Shown: positions 1 to 7,132 of the stretch, piece by piece | How positions within the stretch are numbered: the first letter of the stretch is position 1 | How the letters are laid out: each line of letters opens with the position of its first letter | Virus record (IMG/VR): IMGVR_UViG_3300008050_000121 | Coordinates: 1 to 37,120 of that record | DNA: 37,120 nucleotides | Source: a virus | Reading direction: 5' to 3' (one strand) | Position numbers and translations under genes: made by a program | Notes under the pieces: generated by a model | Databases searched by the model: none | Told to the model about the DNA's origin: nothing | The model's input: only the letters and a program-made list of their open reading frames with translations

Positions 1-44
1 CTACTCAACTTCGGTTTTTTACTCATTTTCACGTCTCGCGTCAT
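1..44 (-). CDS. start of a gene cut by the left edge
   Basis: An open frame begins with ATG at 44 (second ATG at 26) and runs off the left edge; the visible peptide is about 14 residues and Lys-rich (MTRDVKMSKKPK). A TATAGT hexamer on the minus strand at 48-53 could be a -10 element, but it lies only about 4 bases from the first ATG, so the ATG at 26 fits better if it is real. There is too little sequence for a function. It would continue the leftward early operon. Confidence 0.3.
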   Translation of the reverse strand, partial: MTRDVKMSKKPKLS

Positions 45-107
45 ATTACTATAGGAAACAACGTTTTCGACTCTGAATCACCCTCAACCGGAGCGGCTAC
101 GCGACGG

Positions 108-308
108 TTACGGATGGCGTTTTTTCAAGAGTCTCTCAACACGTTCAAACGTCATATCGACTTGTGCCCGATACTGATCGGACAACACAACGGTACACCA
201 TCCAAGGGCACCTGAACCGGGAATAACTCTCACAATGTGGTTCACGTTAATGACCCAATGTTCTTCATTGTTCCCATTCAAAACGGGCAACGTTACGAAC
301 TGGCTCAT
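108..308 (-). CDS. small FlbD-like protein
   Basis: The 66-residue product has an N-terminal run of beta-strand-like segments (VNHIVRVIP, CTVVLSD) and a basic C-terminal helix (VERLLKKRHP). The order 'strand, asparagine/histidine, I-x-x-I, threonine-valine-x-L-x-D/N-G-like turn' resembles small FlbD-type proteins, which are often encoded by phages without a known role. Its ATG overlaps the TGA of the gene upstream (305-308), so it is translationally coupled. It is the last clear gene of the leftward operon in the window. The function is unknown and the family match is only a resemblance. Confidence 0.7.
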   Translation of the reverse strand: MSQFVTLPVLNGNNEEHWVINVNHIVRVIPGSGALGWCTVVLSDQYRAQVDMTFERVERLLKKRHP

Positions 309-481
309 GCGTCACCTCGATGTGGTCCAGCTTCCACAGCTTTTTTGTAATACGCTACGGAGTTCACCCCCTCACCCAAGAGAAAACAGTTAATAGACTG
401 AATCATGTAATAGGCACGCGAGGCTTTTGTGGCTGCCCAATACTTTTGGAACTCGTGCATGGTTTGTTCGTACTCATTCAT
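305..481 (-). CDS. small hypothetical protein, 58 aa
   Basis: This frame fills the gap between two neighbouring genes exactly: its ATG at 481 overlaps the TGA of the gene at 478-735, and its TGA overlaps the ATG of the gene at 108-308. A good ribosome binding site (GGGAGGTG) lies 4-10 bases before the ATG. The product is predicted helical and rich in aromatics (FQKYWAATKASRAYYM, SVAYYKKAVEAG). No family is recognised. The double ATGA overlap and the strong binding site are the support for calling it a gene. Confidence 0.75.
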   Translation of the reverse strand: MNEYEQTMHEFQKYWAATKASRAYYMIQSINCFLLGEGVNSVAYYKKAVEAGPHRGDA

Positions 482-735
482 TCTTCACCTCCCTCAACTG
501 CCTTCCTCGAAAACAACTCCAAGGGAGAGGTGAACAACTTCGTCACAACGTCGTTTTCATGTTGGACTTTCAAAACAGCTTCCCAGCATTCATCGCAAAC
601 CGTAGCCAATTCCTCTTGTGGGGCATCAACCCACGTCGGGAAATGTTCTTCGAACTCAACCCTTTTGTCCTCTTCCGTTACGGTGTCATCACTGTCGAAC
701 TCACCACCACAACCATCACATTTGAACTTGCTCAT
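478..735 (-). CDS. small zinc-ribbon-like protein
   Basis: The 85-residue acidic product has two Cys pairs, CDGC at residues 6-9 and CDEC near residue 47, spaced as in a four-cysteine zinc ribbon. The segment between them is strongly acidic (DSDDTVTEEDKRVEFEE). Such proteins may bind nucleic acid or protein; nothing here says which. It shares 4 bases with the genes on each side (ATGA arrangements), so it sits inside a tightly coupled leftward operon. Confidence 0.75.
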   Translation of the reverse strand: MSKFKCDGCGGEFDSDDTVTEEDKRVEFEEHFPTWVDAPQEELATVCDECWEAVLKVQHENDVVTKLFTSPLELFSRKAVEGGEE

Positions 736-989
736 TTTTCATCATCTCCCAAGATAGCCCGAACCATCTTCTTAGTGTTCTCACTTTGCAACGAAACAAT
801 GGCATTTTCGGCCTTGTCGTTGAATTGCCTCTGTAGCTTGATGAACTCAAGCAACTGTTCTGCAACGGCAAGGGATGATCTTGATAAACGATTGACCTCC
901 TGTTCGGTTTGGATCGTTCGGTAGTTAAACCACCCTTGCGTCACCAAAATGGCAATCACCGCAACTTGAAACCAAAACGGATCAAACAT
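732..989 (-). CDS. small membrane-anchored coiled-coil protein
   Basis: Residues 4-20 form a hydrophobic segment (FWFQVAVIAILVTQGW), which predicts one N-terminal membrane anchor. It is followed by a long charged helix with heptad-like spacing of Leu/Val (EVNRLSRSSLAVAEQLLEF). The layout is like an inner-membrane spanin or another phage membrane accessory protein, but no lysis gene is adjacent and no outer-membrane partner was seen, so the role stays open. It overlaps the next gene by 4 bases. Confidence 0.7.
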   Translation of the reverse strand: MFDPFWFQVAVIAILVTQGWFNYRTIQTEQEVNRLSRSSLAVAEQLLEFIKLQRQFNDKAENAIVSLQSENTKKMVRAILGDDEK

Positions 990-1188
990 CTTTCGGACCC
1001 TCCCAAGCTTTTCGTAAGTTCATATGTCGCATATAGTTAGGTGAATGTGGTAACCGTTCCGCTTCCCTCATTGCTTCCATCTCTGCCTGAGCGTTACGGG
1101 CCTCTGCTCTTGCGGCTTTGATTTCCTCCGTTGTGAAATACCGTTCTGACTTGCCCCAACTCGTACCGTTCCACTCGTTAATGTGCAT
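982..1188 (-). CDS. small Ala/Glu-rich helical protein
   Basis: I prefer the ATG at 1188 (68 residues) because GGGAGAGG lies 7-14 bases upstream. An in-frame ATG at 1251 would add 21 residues but has only a weak site. The product starts MHINEWNGTSWG and continues with an Ala/Glu/Arg helix (AARAEARNAQAEMEAMREAE). The function is not recognised. It overlaps the downstream membrane protein gene by 8 bases and is the first gene after a 180-base gap that holds direct repeats and a possible promoter. Confidence 0.65.
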   Translation of the reverse strand: MHINEWNGTSWGKSERYFTTEEIKAARAEARNAQAEMEAMREAERLPHSPNYMRHMNLRKAWEGPKDV

Positions 1189-1261
1189 TTTGAAATCCTC
1201 TCCCAAGGTTAGGATACTCAACAGAGTATCGAACTCACTATGTGATTGCAACCTGTTTTAT

Positions 1262-1302
1262 AGTAAGGGGTTGTAACTACTTGCAGAGTAAAGGGTTGCA
1301 AC
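1262..1302. repeat. two direct repeats upstream of a leftward gene
   Basis: AGTAAGGGGTTGTAAC (1262-1277) and AGTAAAGGGTTGCAAC (1287-1302) match at 14 of 16 positions and start 25 bases apart. A related string, TATAGGGGTTGCAT, occurs at 14846-14859 in the divergent promoter region. On the minus strand the first repeat covers TACTAT/TATAAA hexamers, with TGCAAG 17 bases before TATAAA, so this may be a promoter with tandem operator sites. The rest of the 1252-1367 gap shows nothing else. Confidence 0.45.
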
Positions 1303-1367
1303 AGTAAGCAAAATTCATCATACTCCGTAAACGGGTGCGTGTGTTGTGTGTATATGTAATATACCCC

Positions 1368-1685
1368 TTACGCATCGTCTTTTGGTATCGCTATCGTACC
1401 GGGGGCTTCCGGGTCAATCTCTGCCCGGATCCTAAGTGCATCAAGCATATCCTCATCCAGCCCCACACTTTCCTGTTCTCGTACTCTTAACTTCTGAGTC
1501 TTTGTTGGGTCAGCTTGATGTTCCAACTCCTGAACTTTCTCCAACAGGTCGCGGTAGGTTCTCAACGATACGGTTTTTGGTATCCCATCGTTGATCTGTT
1601 TTGAACCTACGAGATACCCAACAACGAAGAACAAACCCAAGAGGATAACGATTACCGAACTGATCAAAGCGAGTTCTATGTCCAT
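1368..1685 (-). CDS. membrane-anchored protein with coiled coil
   Basis: The start at 1685 is chosen because GGGAGGAA sits 8-15 bases before it; an in-frame ATG 18 bases upstream contains that site inside the coding sequence. The 105-residue product has one membrane segment at about residues 5-25 (ALISSVIVILLGLFFVVGYL), then a predicted coiled coil (YRDLLEKVQELEHQ) and an acidic tail. The topology resembles i-spanin-like or other phage membrane proteins, without a diagnostic motif. It overlaps the end of the ATPase gene by 10 bases. Confidence 0.7.
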   Translation of the reverse strand: MDIELALISSVIVILLGLFFVVGYLVGSKQINDGIPKTVSLRTYRDLLEKVQELEHQADPTKTQKLRVREQESVGLDEDMLDALRIRAEIDPEAPGTIAIPKDDA

Positions 1686-3007
1686 CTTTCTATTTCCTCC
1701 CACAGTTTCTTGATGCTACGTGTTGGCTTGAATCGTCGCTGTCGTGTGTGTTTGCTTATCTTCAAGTCCAACACCCCGATAGTTACCAAAAACTTCACGT
1801 GACGACGAACTTGATCTTCTGACTTGTTGATCAACAATGCGATAGATCGAACGTCTAAACCGTTTTTGAACTTGTTTTTTAATGACCTGACAACTTCAAG
1901 TGAGATTCCCCTCGATGTGTCCAATGCGACCTTTACGACCCTTGCCATAACGTCCTCATTCATCGTATTGTTCCCGGTTGTGACTGCGATAGCTTGCATA
2001 GTTCGAACTATCTGTTTCACCAAACGGGGCGAAAACTCCCTTTCTTCCTCATCGCTCACCTTGCTCGGTCGTGCCCTCATGTAAGCAACGAACTTCCCCA
2101 ATTTGGCACAAACCCTTAGAGACTCATCACTTACCTCAAGATCACTGATCAAGATCGAAGCGTTTTCTCTCAAATATTCGGCGTATCCTCCCGTCAACCT
2201 CATGGCAGTCGCTAGGTCTTTCGGATACTGCGAACTAGCCGATTTGTTGGACTCTTGCCTCATACCAGACGCTTCAGAGTTCGCAGCACGCCAAGCTACT
2301 TCATCTTCGAACTCATCTTCTATCTCATCCATAATGACACAATCGATAAAACGTGCCCCAAGTTCGGAATCATCGATTTCACGCAATGAACTCGTACCGC
2401 ATAAAACCCAAGTCATACGGTGCCCCACGTAGTCGTTCATCACCCCATTTCGATAGTGAGTTCGTCCGGCTCCATCGTACAAACCACGTGCCTCTGACAA
2501 CGTTTGAACTAAGGTCGGGGACTTCAACAGGCTGTCGCCGTCCTTGGTTAGCAGCGTTTTATCTCTTGCCATCGAAGCGATTGAACTATCCTTGGAATTA
2601 CCGTCTTTGTCCTTGGTGTCCATTCCTGAGTAAAATCCCCGTATTGTGTCCTTGCTCAAGGTGTACTTCCGGGCAACCGCGACTCCCTCAAGCAACGTTG
2701 TCTTGCCACAACTTGGTGGTCCGATGATCTTTACCCACAACTGCTCCCCCAGCAACGTTGTACTCATCACCGAACCCAACATCATGACCAAACCACAGTC
2801 CAGTCCGAACGTCCAACGCATCGCTTTCTTCCACGAATGGATCAACACGTCCCATTCCGTACATTTGAGGGGGTAGAGTTGGGCACCCTTAGAATCGCCC
2901 TCAGAGGTCTTTTTGAGCCATCCTTCCGGGCAGGGGACGAACCCTTGTAAATACTCTTGCATACGCTTGGTGGGGCCTTGTTGGGCCTTCTGTCCTATCT
3001 TTGGCAT
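1676..3007 (-). CDS. P-loop ATPase, probable replicative helicase/initiator
   Basis: The 443-residue protein carries a Walker A motif GPPSCGKTT (residues 96-104), an aspartate-containing segment TLLTKDGDSLL (151-161), a sensor-1-like strand WVLCGTSS (200-207) and a possible arginine finger in ELGARF (215-220). The last 90 residues look like a helix-turn-helix (LDVRSIALLINKSEDQVRRHVKFLVTIGVLD). With primase and polymerase genes in the same operon, a replicative helicase or origin-loading AAA+ protein is the likely role, but a clean SF4 DnaB signature was not seen. It begins with MPKI, a tag shared with several other products here. Confidence 0.75.
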   Translation of the reverse strand: MPKIGQKAQQGPTKRMQEYLQGFVPCPEGWLKKTSEGDSKGAQLYPLKCTEWDVLIHSWKKAMRWTFGLDCGLVMMLGSVMSTTLLGEQLWVKIIGPPSCGKTTLLEGVAVARKYTLSKDTIRGFYSGMDTKDKDGNSKDSSIASMARDKTLLTKDGDSLLKSPTLVQTLSEARGLYDGAGRTHYRNGVMNDYVGHRMTWVLCGTSSLREIDDSELGARFIDCVIMDEIEDEFEDEVAWRAANSEASGMRQESNKSASSQYPKDLATAMRLTGGYAEYLRENASILISDLEVSDESLRVCAKLGKFVAYMRARPSKVSDEEEREFSPRLVKQIVRTMQAIAVTTGNNTMNEDVMARVVKVALDTSRGISLEVVRSLKNKFKNGLDVRSIALLINKSEDQVRRHVKFLVTIGVLDLKISKHTRQRRFKPTRSIKKLWEEIERWT

Positions 3008-3010
3008 AGT

Positions 3011-3769
3011 TCAACCTCGATCAATTAGTTTGTTGCGGGAATAGGCGGCTTTGATGATGGAATCGGTATCGGTGTAGTTGGCAACTTGTGAAACGTCTTT
3101 CGGCCAACAATTCCCACCCCATCCGAACTTCCCGTCGTGACCGGGGACGTGGGAATATTCCTCTTGAACTCTTCCGGTTGCGAGTAGTCCCGATCTTACG
3201 GTTTCCCAACATCCCCCCAAGCTTTCCGTGATTTGCCTGAACTCATTCATGAGAGTAACCAACACGGCACCGTAGGTGTTGGACAACAGTTTGATAAGTT
3301 CGGCATTCTCGGCTTTGATCAACTGAGAGTTTCGGATGTTAAGTTCATTGATGAACTTCAACGTTGCCCCCATATCGCTAACAAGGCAATGTCCAACTGG
3401 TGGCACGATCTTGTTATCTTCGGGTTCACGTTCGGAAAGGAACTCAGGCCAATAGATCAAGGGAACCGATAGCTTTGCTCTGGCTTTCATTGTGTAATCA
3501 ACTGGTACGGTGGAACGTATCACCACCGGGATTCCCCAGTCATCTTCTACGATGTTCGCTAGAACTGTATCTAGGATTGAAGTATTAAGGTTTCCATCTT
3601 TGCCTTGTGGTGTTGGTACGCAAATGATCAAGTAGTCGCAAGATGCTAACCATCCCCAATTTGCCCCCGGATCAACTGAATCAAAGATGGTTAGGCTATG
3701 CCCTTCCTCCTTGATGAACTTACCGGTTGCTTTCCCAACTACGCCGTATCCGATTATTCCGAACTTCAT
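3011..3769 (-). CDS. short UDP-glucose/GDP-mannose dehydrogenase-family protein
   Basis: The start at 3769 gives 252 residues beginning MKFGIIGYGVVG, with an AGGAG site and a 4-base overlap with the gene upstream. It has the Rossmann motif GYGVVG (7-12), CVPTP (50-54), RSTVPV (85-90), PEFLSE (108-113) and the catalytic-cysteine motif GGNCWPKD (218-225, Cys221). These match family enzymes that oxidise UDP-glucose to UDP-glucuronate with NAD+. Full-length members have about 400 or more residues; this one ends about 30 residues after the cysteine, so the C-terminal nucleotide-sugar-binding domain is missing. It may be a reduced oxidoreductase with another substrate, or may supply the glycosyltransferases near 24-29 kb. 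Confidence 0.85.
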   Translation of the reverse strand: MKFGIIGYGVVGKATGKFIKEEGHSLTIFDSVDPGANWGWLASCDYLIICVPTPQGKDGNLNTSILDTVLANIVEDDWGIPVVIRSTVPVDYTMKARAKLSVPLIYWPEFLSEREPEDNKIVPPVGHCLVSDMGATLKFINELNIRNSQLIKAENAELIKLLSNTYGAVLVTLMNEFRQITESLGGCWETVRSGLLATGRVQEEYSHVPGHDGKFGWGGNCWPKDVSQVANYTDTDSIIKAAYSRNKLIDRG

Positions 3770-4053
3770 GATTTCTTCTCCTGTTCTTCCTTGCATTGCT
3801 TTAGTTGGTCTTCCGCGAATTGGATTAGTTCGGCTTCATACTTGGCGAGTACTTCAGCGGCATCTTGGATGTTGCCTTGTTTAGCAACTGAACAATGAAC
3901 TACGGAGGCCCCTGCATAGAACCCGATCAGGATGAGTTCGGTGGGTAGCATGGTTGCGGGTGGTTCACCACAACGTATAAAGAAATCAACCAACTCTTCA
4001 GCTATCGACTTCACATCGGACGGTTTCAAGACTGTTTTTTGTTCTTCATTCAT
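3766..4053 (-). CDS. hypothetical protein, 95 aa
   Basis: ATG at 4053 shares its first base with the TGA of the primase gene (TGATG); a GTG three bases earlier is an alternative start. AGGAG lies upstream. The product has a helical N-terminus, a small hydrophobic stretch (LILIGFYAGASVVHCSV) and a Lys/Glu-rich C-terminal helix. No family is recognised. Its place between primase and dehydrogenase genes only indicates early expression. Confidence 0.7.
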   Translation of the reverse strand: MNEEQKTVLKPSDVKSIAEELVDFFIRCGEPPATMLPTELILIGFYAGASVVHCSVAKQGNIQDAAEVLAKYEAELIQFAEDQLKQCKEEQEKKS

Positions 4054-4880
4054 CACTTGGCTCCTGTTAGAAAATCACGAACGTCGTATCCTGTTTTGAG
4101 TTCGGGGTCATGCCAGTCGTCGCCCCACTTGTAGACTTTGATAGTTGACGGTGGGGTTTGGGAGTTGATCAACAGACTGGCAATTCGGCTCATCCCTTGC
4201 TTGCTGGCTCCCTCGATCTTTTTATCTTTGACTTTGGGATGTTGTCGCGGGTGGTCGTTTTGAAGACACAACAAAACAACACGGTCGGCAAACAACCGGG
4301 TCCACTTGTCGTTGAATGTGTTAGCCGATGGTATCCCTAGCACGTCGTACTTACCCCGAATGTGTTGATAGAATGCTAGAGAATCCCAAGGGCCTTCACA
4401 TAATGCAACGGTGTCGCGGCCTTGTTGTTGTTCAACACCAAAAACGTGGTGCCCCAATGTTGGAGTTGGCAAGAGGTATTTTCTACCGCTACTCACCCAT
4501 CGGTACAAACCGCTTTGCTTACCGTCCTGATTGAAACCGGGAAGTAGCCAATCACCTAGAATATAGGACTTGGCAAACTTCCAATCTTTAAGGACACCAA
4601 CGGACAGAGTTCGATCTTTGGCAAGTTCGGCGTAGTCGTCGTCGGTTGTGTTCTCAAGGCTCAAGTTGTGGAGCTTACGCAAAAAACTGTACTGGTTCCC
4701 TTTCTCCCCACACTTCAGACAGTGAAACATTCCGTTCTCGATGCTCACGTTAAAACGGTCATCGCGTCCACAGAAGATGCAATCGCTGCTTGCGTCCTTG
4801 TCACCCTCTTGGTAATCCAAGTTCAAACCATGCGATAGATAGGGCCTGAGCTTTTCCGGGTCTTTGCTTACCTTAGGCAT
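4053..4880 (-). CDS. DnaG-like primase (zinc ribbon + TOPRIM)
   Basis: Residues 34-57 hold a CHC2-type zinc ribbon with Cys34, Cys37, Cys54 and Cys57 (CIFC ... CLKC). A TOPRIM-like core follows, with CEGPWDSLAF (161-170; Glu162, Asp166) and VVLLCLQNDHP (201-211), where Asp209 may be the second metal ligand. At 275 residues it is shorter than cellular DnaG and has no helicase domain, which agrees with a separate ATPase gene at 1676-3007. It should make RNA primers for the family A polymerase encoded upstream in the operon. It starts MPKV. Confidence 0.85.
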   Translation of the reverse strand: MPKVSKDPEKLRPYLSHGLNLDYQEGDKDASSDCIFCGRDDRFNVSIENGMFHCLKCGEKGNQYSFLRKLHNLSLENTTDDDYAELAKDRTLSVGVLKDWKFAKSYILGDWLLPGFNQDGKQSGLYRWVSSGRKYLLPTPTLGHHVFGVEQQQGRDTVALCEGPWDSLAFYQHIRGKYDVLGIPSANTFNDKWTRLFADRVVLLCLQNDHPRQHPKVKDKKIEGASKQGMSRIASLLINSQTPPSTIKVYKWGDDWHDPELKTGYDVRDFLTGAK

Positions 4881-5518
4881 TACAGCCCTCCCTTTCTTTT
4901 TCTGATCTTGGCTTTCACCTCTTTCAACTTCTCACGTTGATGGTAGAGTCGGCGGTTTCGAACTTCAGCACTTTCAATCTCTTTGAAGTTGAAGGTTATC
5001 GGTGCGTCAAGTTCAGCAAGTCGCTCATCTTCCACCATTTGAAACGTGGTGTCTTGGATCACTTCCGCTAGTCGTGGCGGTTTCCAATTGGTGGGCTTGA
5101 TCCACTTCCCGGTTGAATCTTGGAATGCGTCACCTTGAAACTTCGCTAAGTTCGTGCGGTCGATTTCTTCAAGGACCGACTTATCTTTGACACCACACGC
5201 CGAGAGCGTCCCTATGGTAACCACCGAAACGTCGCAGCAACCGTCCACGATTTCGATCAAGTCGATCTTACGTTTCCGATCTGGCTCAAGTACAAAACCT
5301 TTTGGGTCAACGGGTGCCGGACTTGCCTGACTGAAGAACCCGTCAACTTTCAACTTCGCATTGAACCCAAGGGCCTCGATGGTTTCGAAAGCCTCTTCCA
5401 AGATCAAAGCTGCCCGCAACCTCCGAACGTCCTCATGGGGAACTGTCGGCAACCTTGGCACCGTTTGCTTTGCTTTACGCATGAACTTCTCAACACGTTT
5501 TTGATGTTCTGATTTCAT
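4880..5518 (-). CDS. MazG/HisE-like nucleotide pyrophosphohydrolase
   Basis: The 212-residue helical protein has the all-alpha NTP-pyrophosphatase layout: an acidic helix LILEEAFETIEALGF (about 38-52), a second helix with Asp residues (IEIVDGCCDVSVVTIGTL) and the motif NLAKF near 143, then GKWIKP and WKPP, as in phage proteins of the phosphoribosyl-ATP pyrophosphohydrolase-like fold. Such enzymes cleave nucleoside triphosphates to monophosphates and can clean or bias the dNTP pool. Position between the primase gene and the base-modification gene supports a nucleotide-pool role. The substrate is not determined. Confidence 0.8.
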   Translation of the reverse strand: MKSEHQKRVEKFMRKAKQTVPRLPTVPHEDVRRLRAALILEEAFETIEALGFNAKLKVDGFFSQASPAPVDPKGFVLEPDRKRKIDLIEIVDGCCDVSVVTIGTLSACGVKDKSVLEEIDRTNLAKFQGDAFQDSTGKWIKPTNWKPPRLAEVIQDTTFQMVEDERLAELDAPITFNFKEIESAEVRNRRLYHQREKLKEVKAKIRKRKGGL

Positions 5519-6567
5519 CTCTTCCCTCCTATCATTCGTTTACCTTGTGAACTGATCACGAACCGAAAGACTTTCTCACCCTCTTCAGGTACAAGTTGAT
5601 CTACCAAACCGCGAGCAACTAAACTCTGGTCTGGCTTTCCGCTTTGGTTACCTAAGGCAACCGAAAGGCTACTACTTCGTGTAGTTCGATCTTTGATTTC
5701 GGTCGTAGTCATTGCTCGGCCTGACTTCAGAACCTTCAGAATCTCATGTTGGTATTCTGTAAGTTCACGATCCGGCCCGGCATTTCGAAACTGAACCATC
5801 ACCTTACCGATCAACTCTTCATTTTCTATCTTCATGTAACGATTGAACTGTCCCAAAATGTGAGCATAATCAACAGCCTCATACTGTCGCTTTTTTCTGG
5901 GAGTAAGATAGGCAGATAGTTTTTTCTTCACGCCGTTCAAACGTGAGAGAAACTTTTCCTCATCGCACTTTGCCGTGAGAGGGTTCCCATAGATACGATT
6001 GAGAGCTTCTACTGGTTCCTTGCTCATCGGTGCCCAAGTCTTTTTGTCCTTCCACGATCCGGTTAAGCCATGCCGCAAATCGGCTACTACCTGCCCGGCT
6101 GAGAATGAACTGAACCCCCAGTAACCCATCAACTCCTTGTGGCATGTTGCCATCGATTCGGTATTGAGGTGGGGCGGGTTGTTCATCAACGGGTTGCAAA
6201 CCACATCAAGCAATAGATCGAACTTCGTCCAGCCTTGAATCCCTCGCATCATCCGAATGTTGCTGAACAATTTAGTTCGGTCCTTCACTCGATGCTTTGC
6301 TTGCTTTTTGAACACTCCCCAAGTCTGGAATGGGAAACCGATCAACTCAAGGGTTTCGATCTTGTTGATGAACCTACCGATAGTACAGGCCACTAGCATA
6401 TTTTTGTGGTCAACTCTAGGACCGTACCAGTAGTTTATCAACCACTTGCTGGTTTTGTCGTCCATTCGTCGGTTGTTGGCGAATCGGTAGTTCAACAAAA
6501 TCGGGTCATCGGTCCAGGGGTCGTCGCGGTTTGTTATGTACCAGACAAGCTTATTGAACTGATCCAT
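5515..6567 (-). CDS. thymine-hypermodification family protein (aGPT-PPlase/HMUDK-helical-like) with C-terminal winged helix
   Basis: The start at 6567 follows GGAGGTTGAAG and gives 350 residues. PWTDDPIL (17-24), YRFANNRRMDD (27-37) and SFSAGQVVADL (154-164) follow the pattern I know from alpha-glutamyl/putrescinyl-thymine pyrophosphorylase and the related 5-hydroxymethyl-uracil DNA kinase helical domain, which act on 5-hydroxymethyl-uracil in phage DNA. The usual GPG motif after 'tWAP' is replaced by MSKEP. Residues about 275-350 look like a winged helix (YQHEILKVLKSGRAMTTTEI), an unusual attachment. The phage may therefore carry hypermodified thymine, but no hydroxymethylase or P-loop DNA kinase gene is in this window. 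The family match is from memory of motifs, not a search. Confidence 0.65.
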   Translation of the reverse strand: MDQFNKLVWYITNRDDPWTDDPILLNYRFANNRRMDDKTSKWLINYWYGPRVDHKNMLVACTIGRFINKIETLELIGFPFQTWGVFKKQAKHRVKDRTKLFSNIRMMRGIQGWTKFDLLLDVVCNPLMNNPPHLNTESMATCHKELMGYWGFSSFSAGQVVADLRHGLTGSWKDKKTWAPMSKEPVEALNRIYGNPLTAKCDEEKFLSRLNGVKKKLSAYLTPRKKRQYEAVDYAHILGQFNRYMKIENEELIGKVMVQFRNAGPDRELTEYQHEILKVLKSGRAMTTTEIKDRTTRSSSLSVALGNQSGKPDQSLVARGLVDQLVPEEGEKVFRFVISSQGKRMIGGKR

Positions 6568-6736
6568 CTTCAACCTCCAATTCTTTATGCTCCCCGCAAT
6601 TGTTCCCGGCTTTGACTGTCGTGGGAAATGAACCAACCTGATTACCCATGAACAAGGTGGTCGGGGGGTAGCGGTGACAAGTACCTTGATCTAAAACGTT
6701 ACCTTTAACGAACCAAAAACAATTTGAGCATGTCAT
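6551..6736 (-). CDS. small Cys-rich putative zinc protein, 61 aa
   Basis: Cysteines at residues 3, 6, 19 and 47 (CSNC ... TCHRYPP ... NNCGEH) form a pattern often seen in tiny phage and bacterial zinc-binding proteins with an 'RYPP' turn. The role is unknown. It overlaps the start of the base-modification gene by 17 bases, and that gene's ribosome binding site lies inside this coding sequence. No longer gene is supported in the 170 bases upstream (6737-6907). Confidence 0.75.
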   Translation of the reverse strand: MTCSNCFWFVKGNVLDQGTCHRYPPTTLFMGNQVGSFPTTVKAGNNCGEHKELEVEDGSVQ

Positions 6737-6907
6737 CTAGTCTCTCCTATTTGAAAACGTGAGGGTTGGACAGTTGACGATTTCCGGTCAACCGGCTCGT
6801 TCGGGTATCACTTCGGATAGGAAAACGAAGGGTGTTTTTTCATCACCACCCGCAACTGCCCAAGGTAGCCTGTCAACAATCACTACCTCCCCTCACTACA
6901 CAATGGT

Positions 6908-7117
6908 TTATTCGAATTGTCCTCTAAGGTATCTCAAGATATGTTTACCTTGGTTAGTGAGTTTGTACTCATTCGTAAGCATCCGTTGATTAAGGACAGA
7001 CAAAAATATTTCTCTCATCGCTTGATCTTTTCCATTTGAGGTTAAATCTTGCAACGTTCGACCCTCATCAATCCCCTTTAAGAACTCGTACATTTTTGGA
7101 TGTTCTTTTCTGCTCAT
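6908..7117 (-). CDS. small winged-helix-like hypothetical protein
   Basis: The 69-residue product is mostly helical and basic: SRKEHPKMYEFLKGI, then MREIFLSVLNQRML and YKLTNQGKHILRYLRG. The last segment resembles the recognition helix and wing of small DNA-binding 'YjcQ/PadR-like' domains, but this is only a resemblance. It lies 15 bases downstream of the DNA polymerase stop codon and may share its transcript. Confidence 0.6.
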   Translation of the reverse strand: MSRKEHPKMYEFLKGIDEGRTLQDLTSNGKDQAMREIFLSVLNQRMLTNEYKLTNQGKHILRYLRGQFE

Positions 7118-7132
7118 GGGTTTTTCCTAGAG

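Noticed and set aside
320-924. Plus-strand frames of 145 and 165 residues
   Set aside because: They are antisense to four well-supported, overlapping minus-strand genes and have unnatural Ser/Thr/Cys-rich translations.
1368-1685. i-spanin (Rz-like) call for the membrane/coiled-coil protein
   Set aside because: The topology fits, but no endolysin, holin or outer-membrane partner is nearby, and the gene lies in the replication operon.
6788-6883. 31-residue GTG frame on the minus strand with GGGGAGG just before it
   Set aside because: The spacing from the binding site to GTG is only about 2 bases, and no neighbour overlaps it. It might be a real micro-gene, but the evidence is too thin to annotate.
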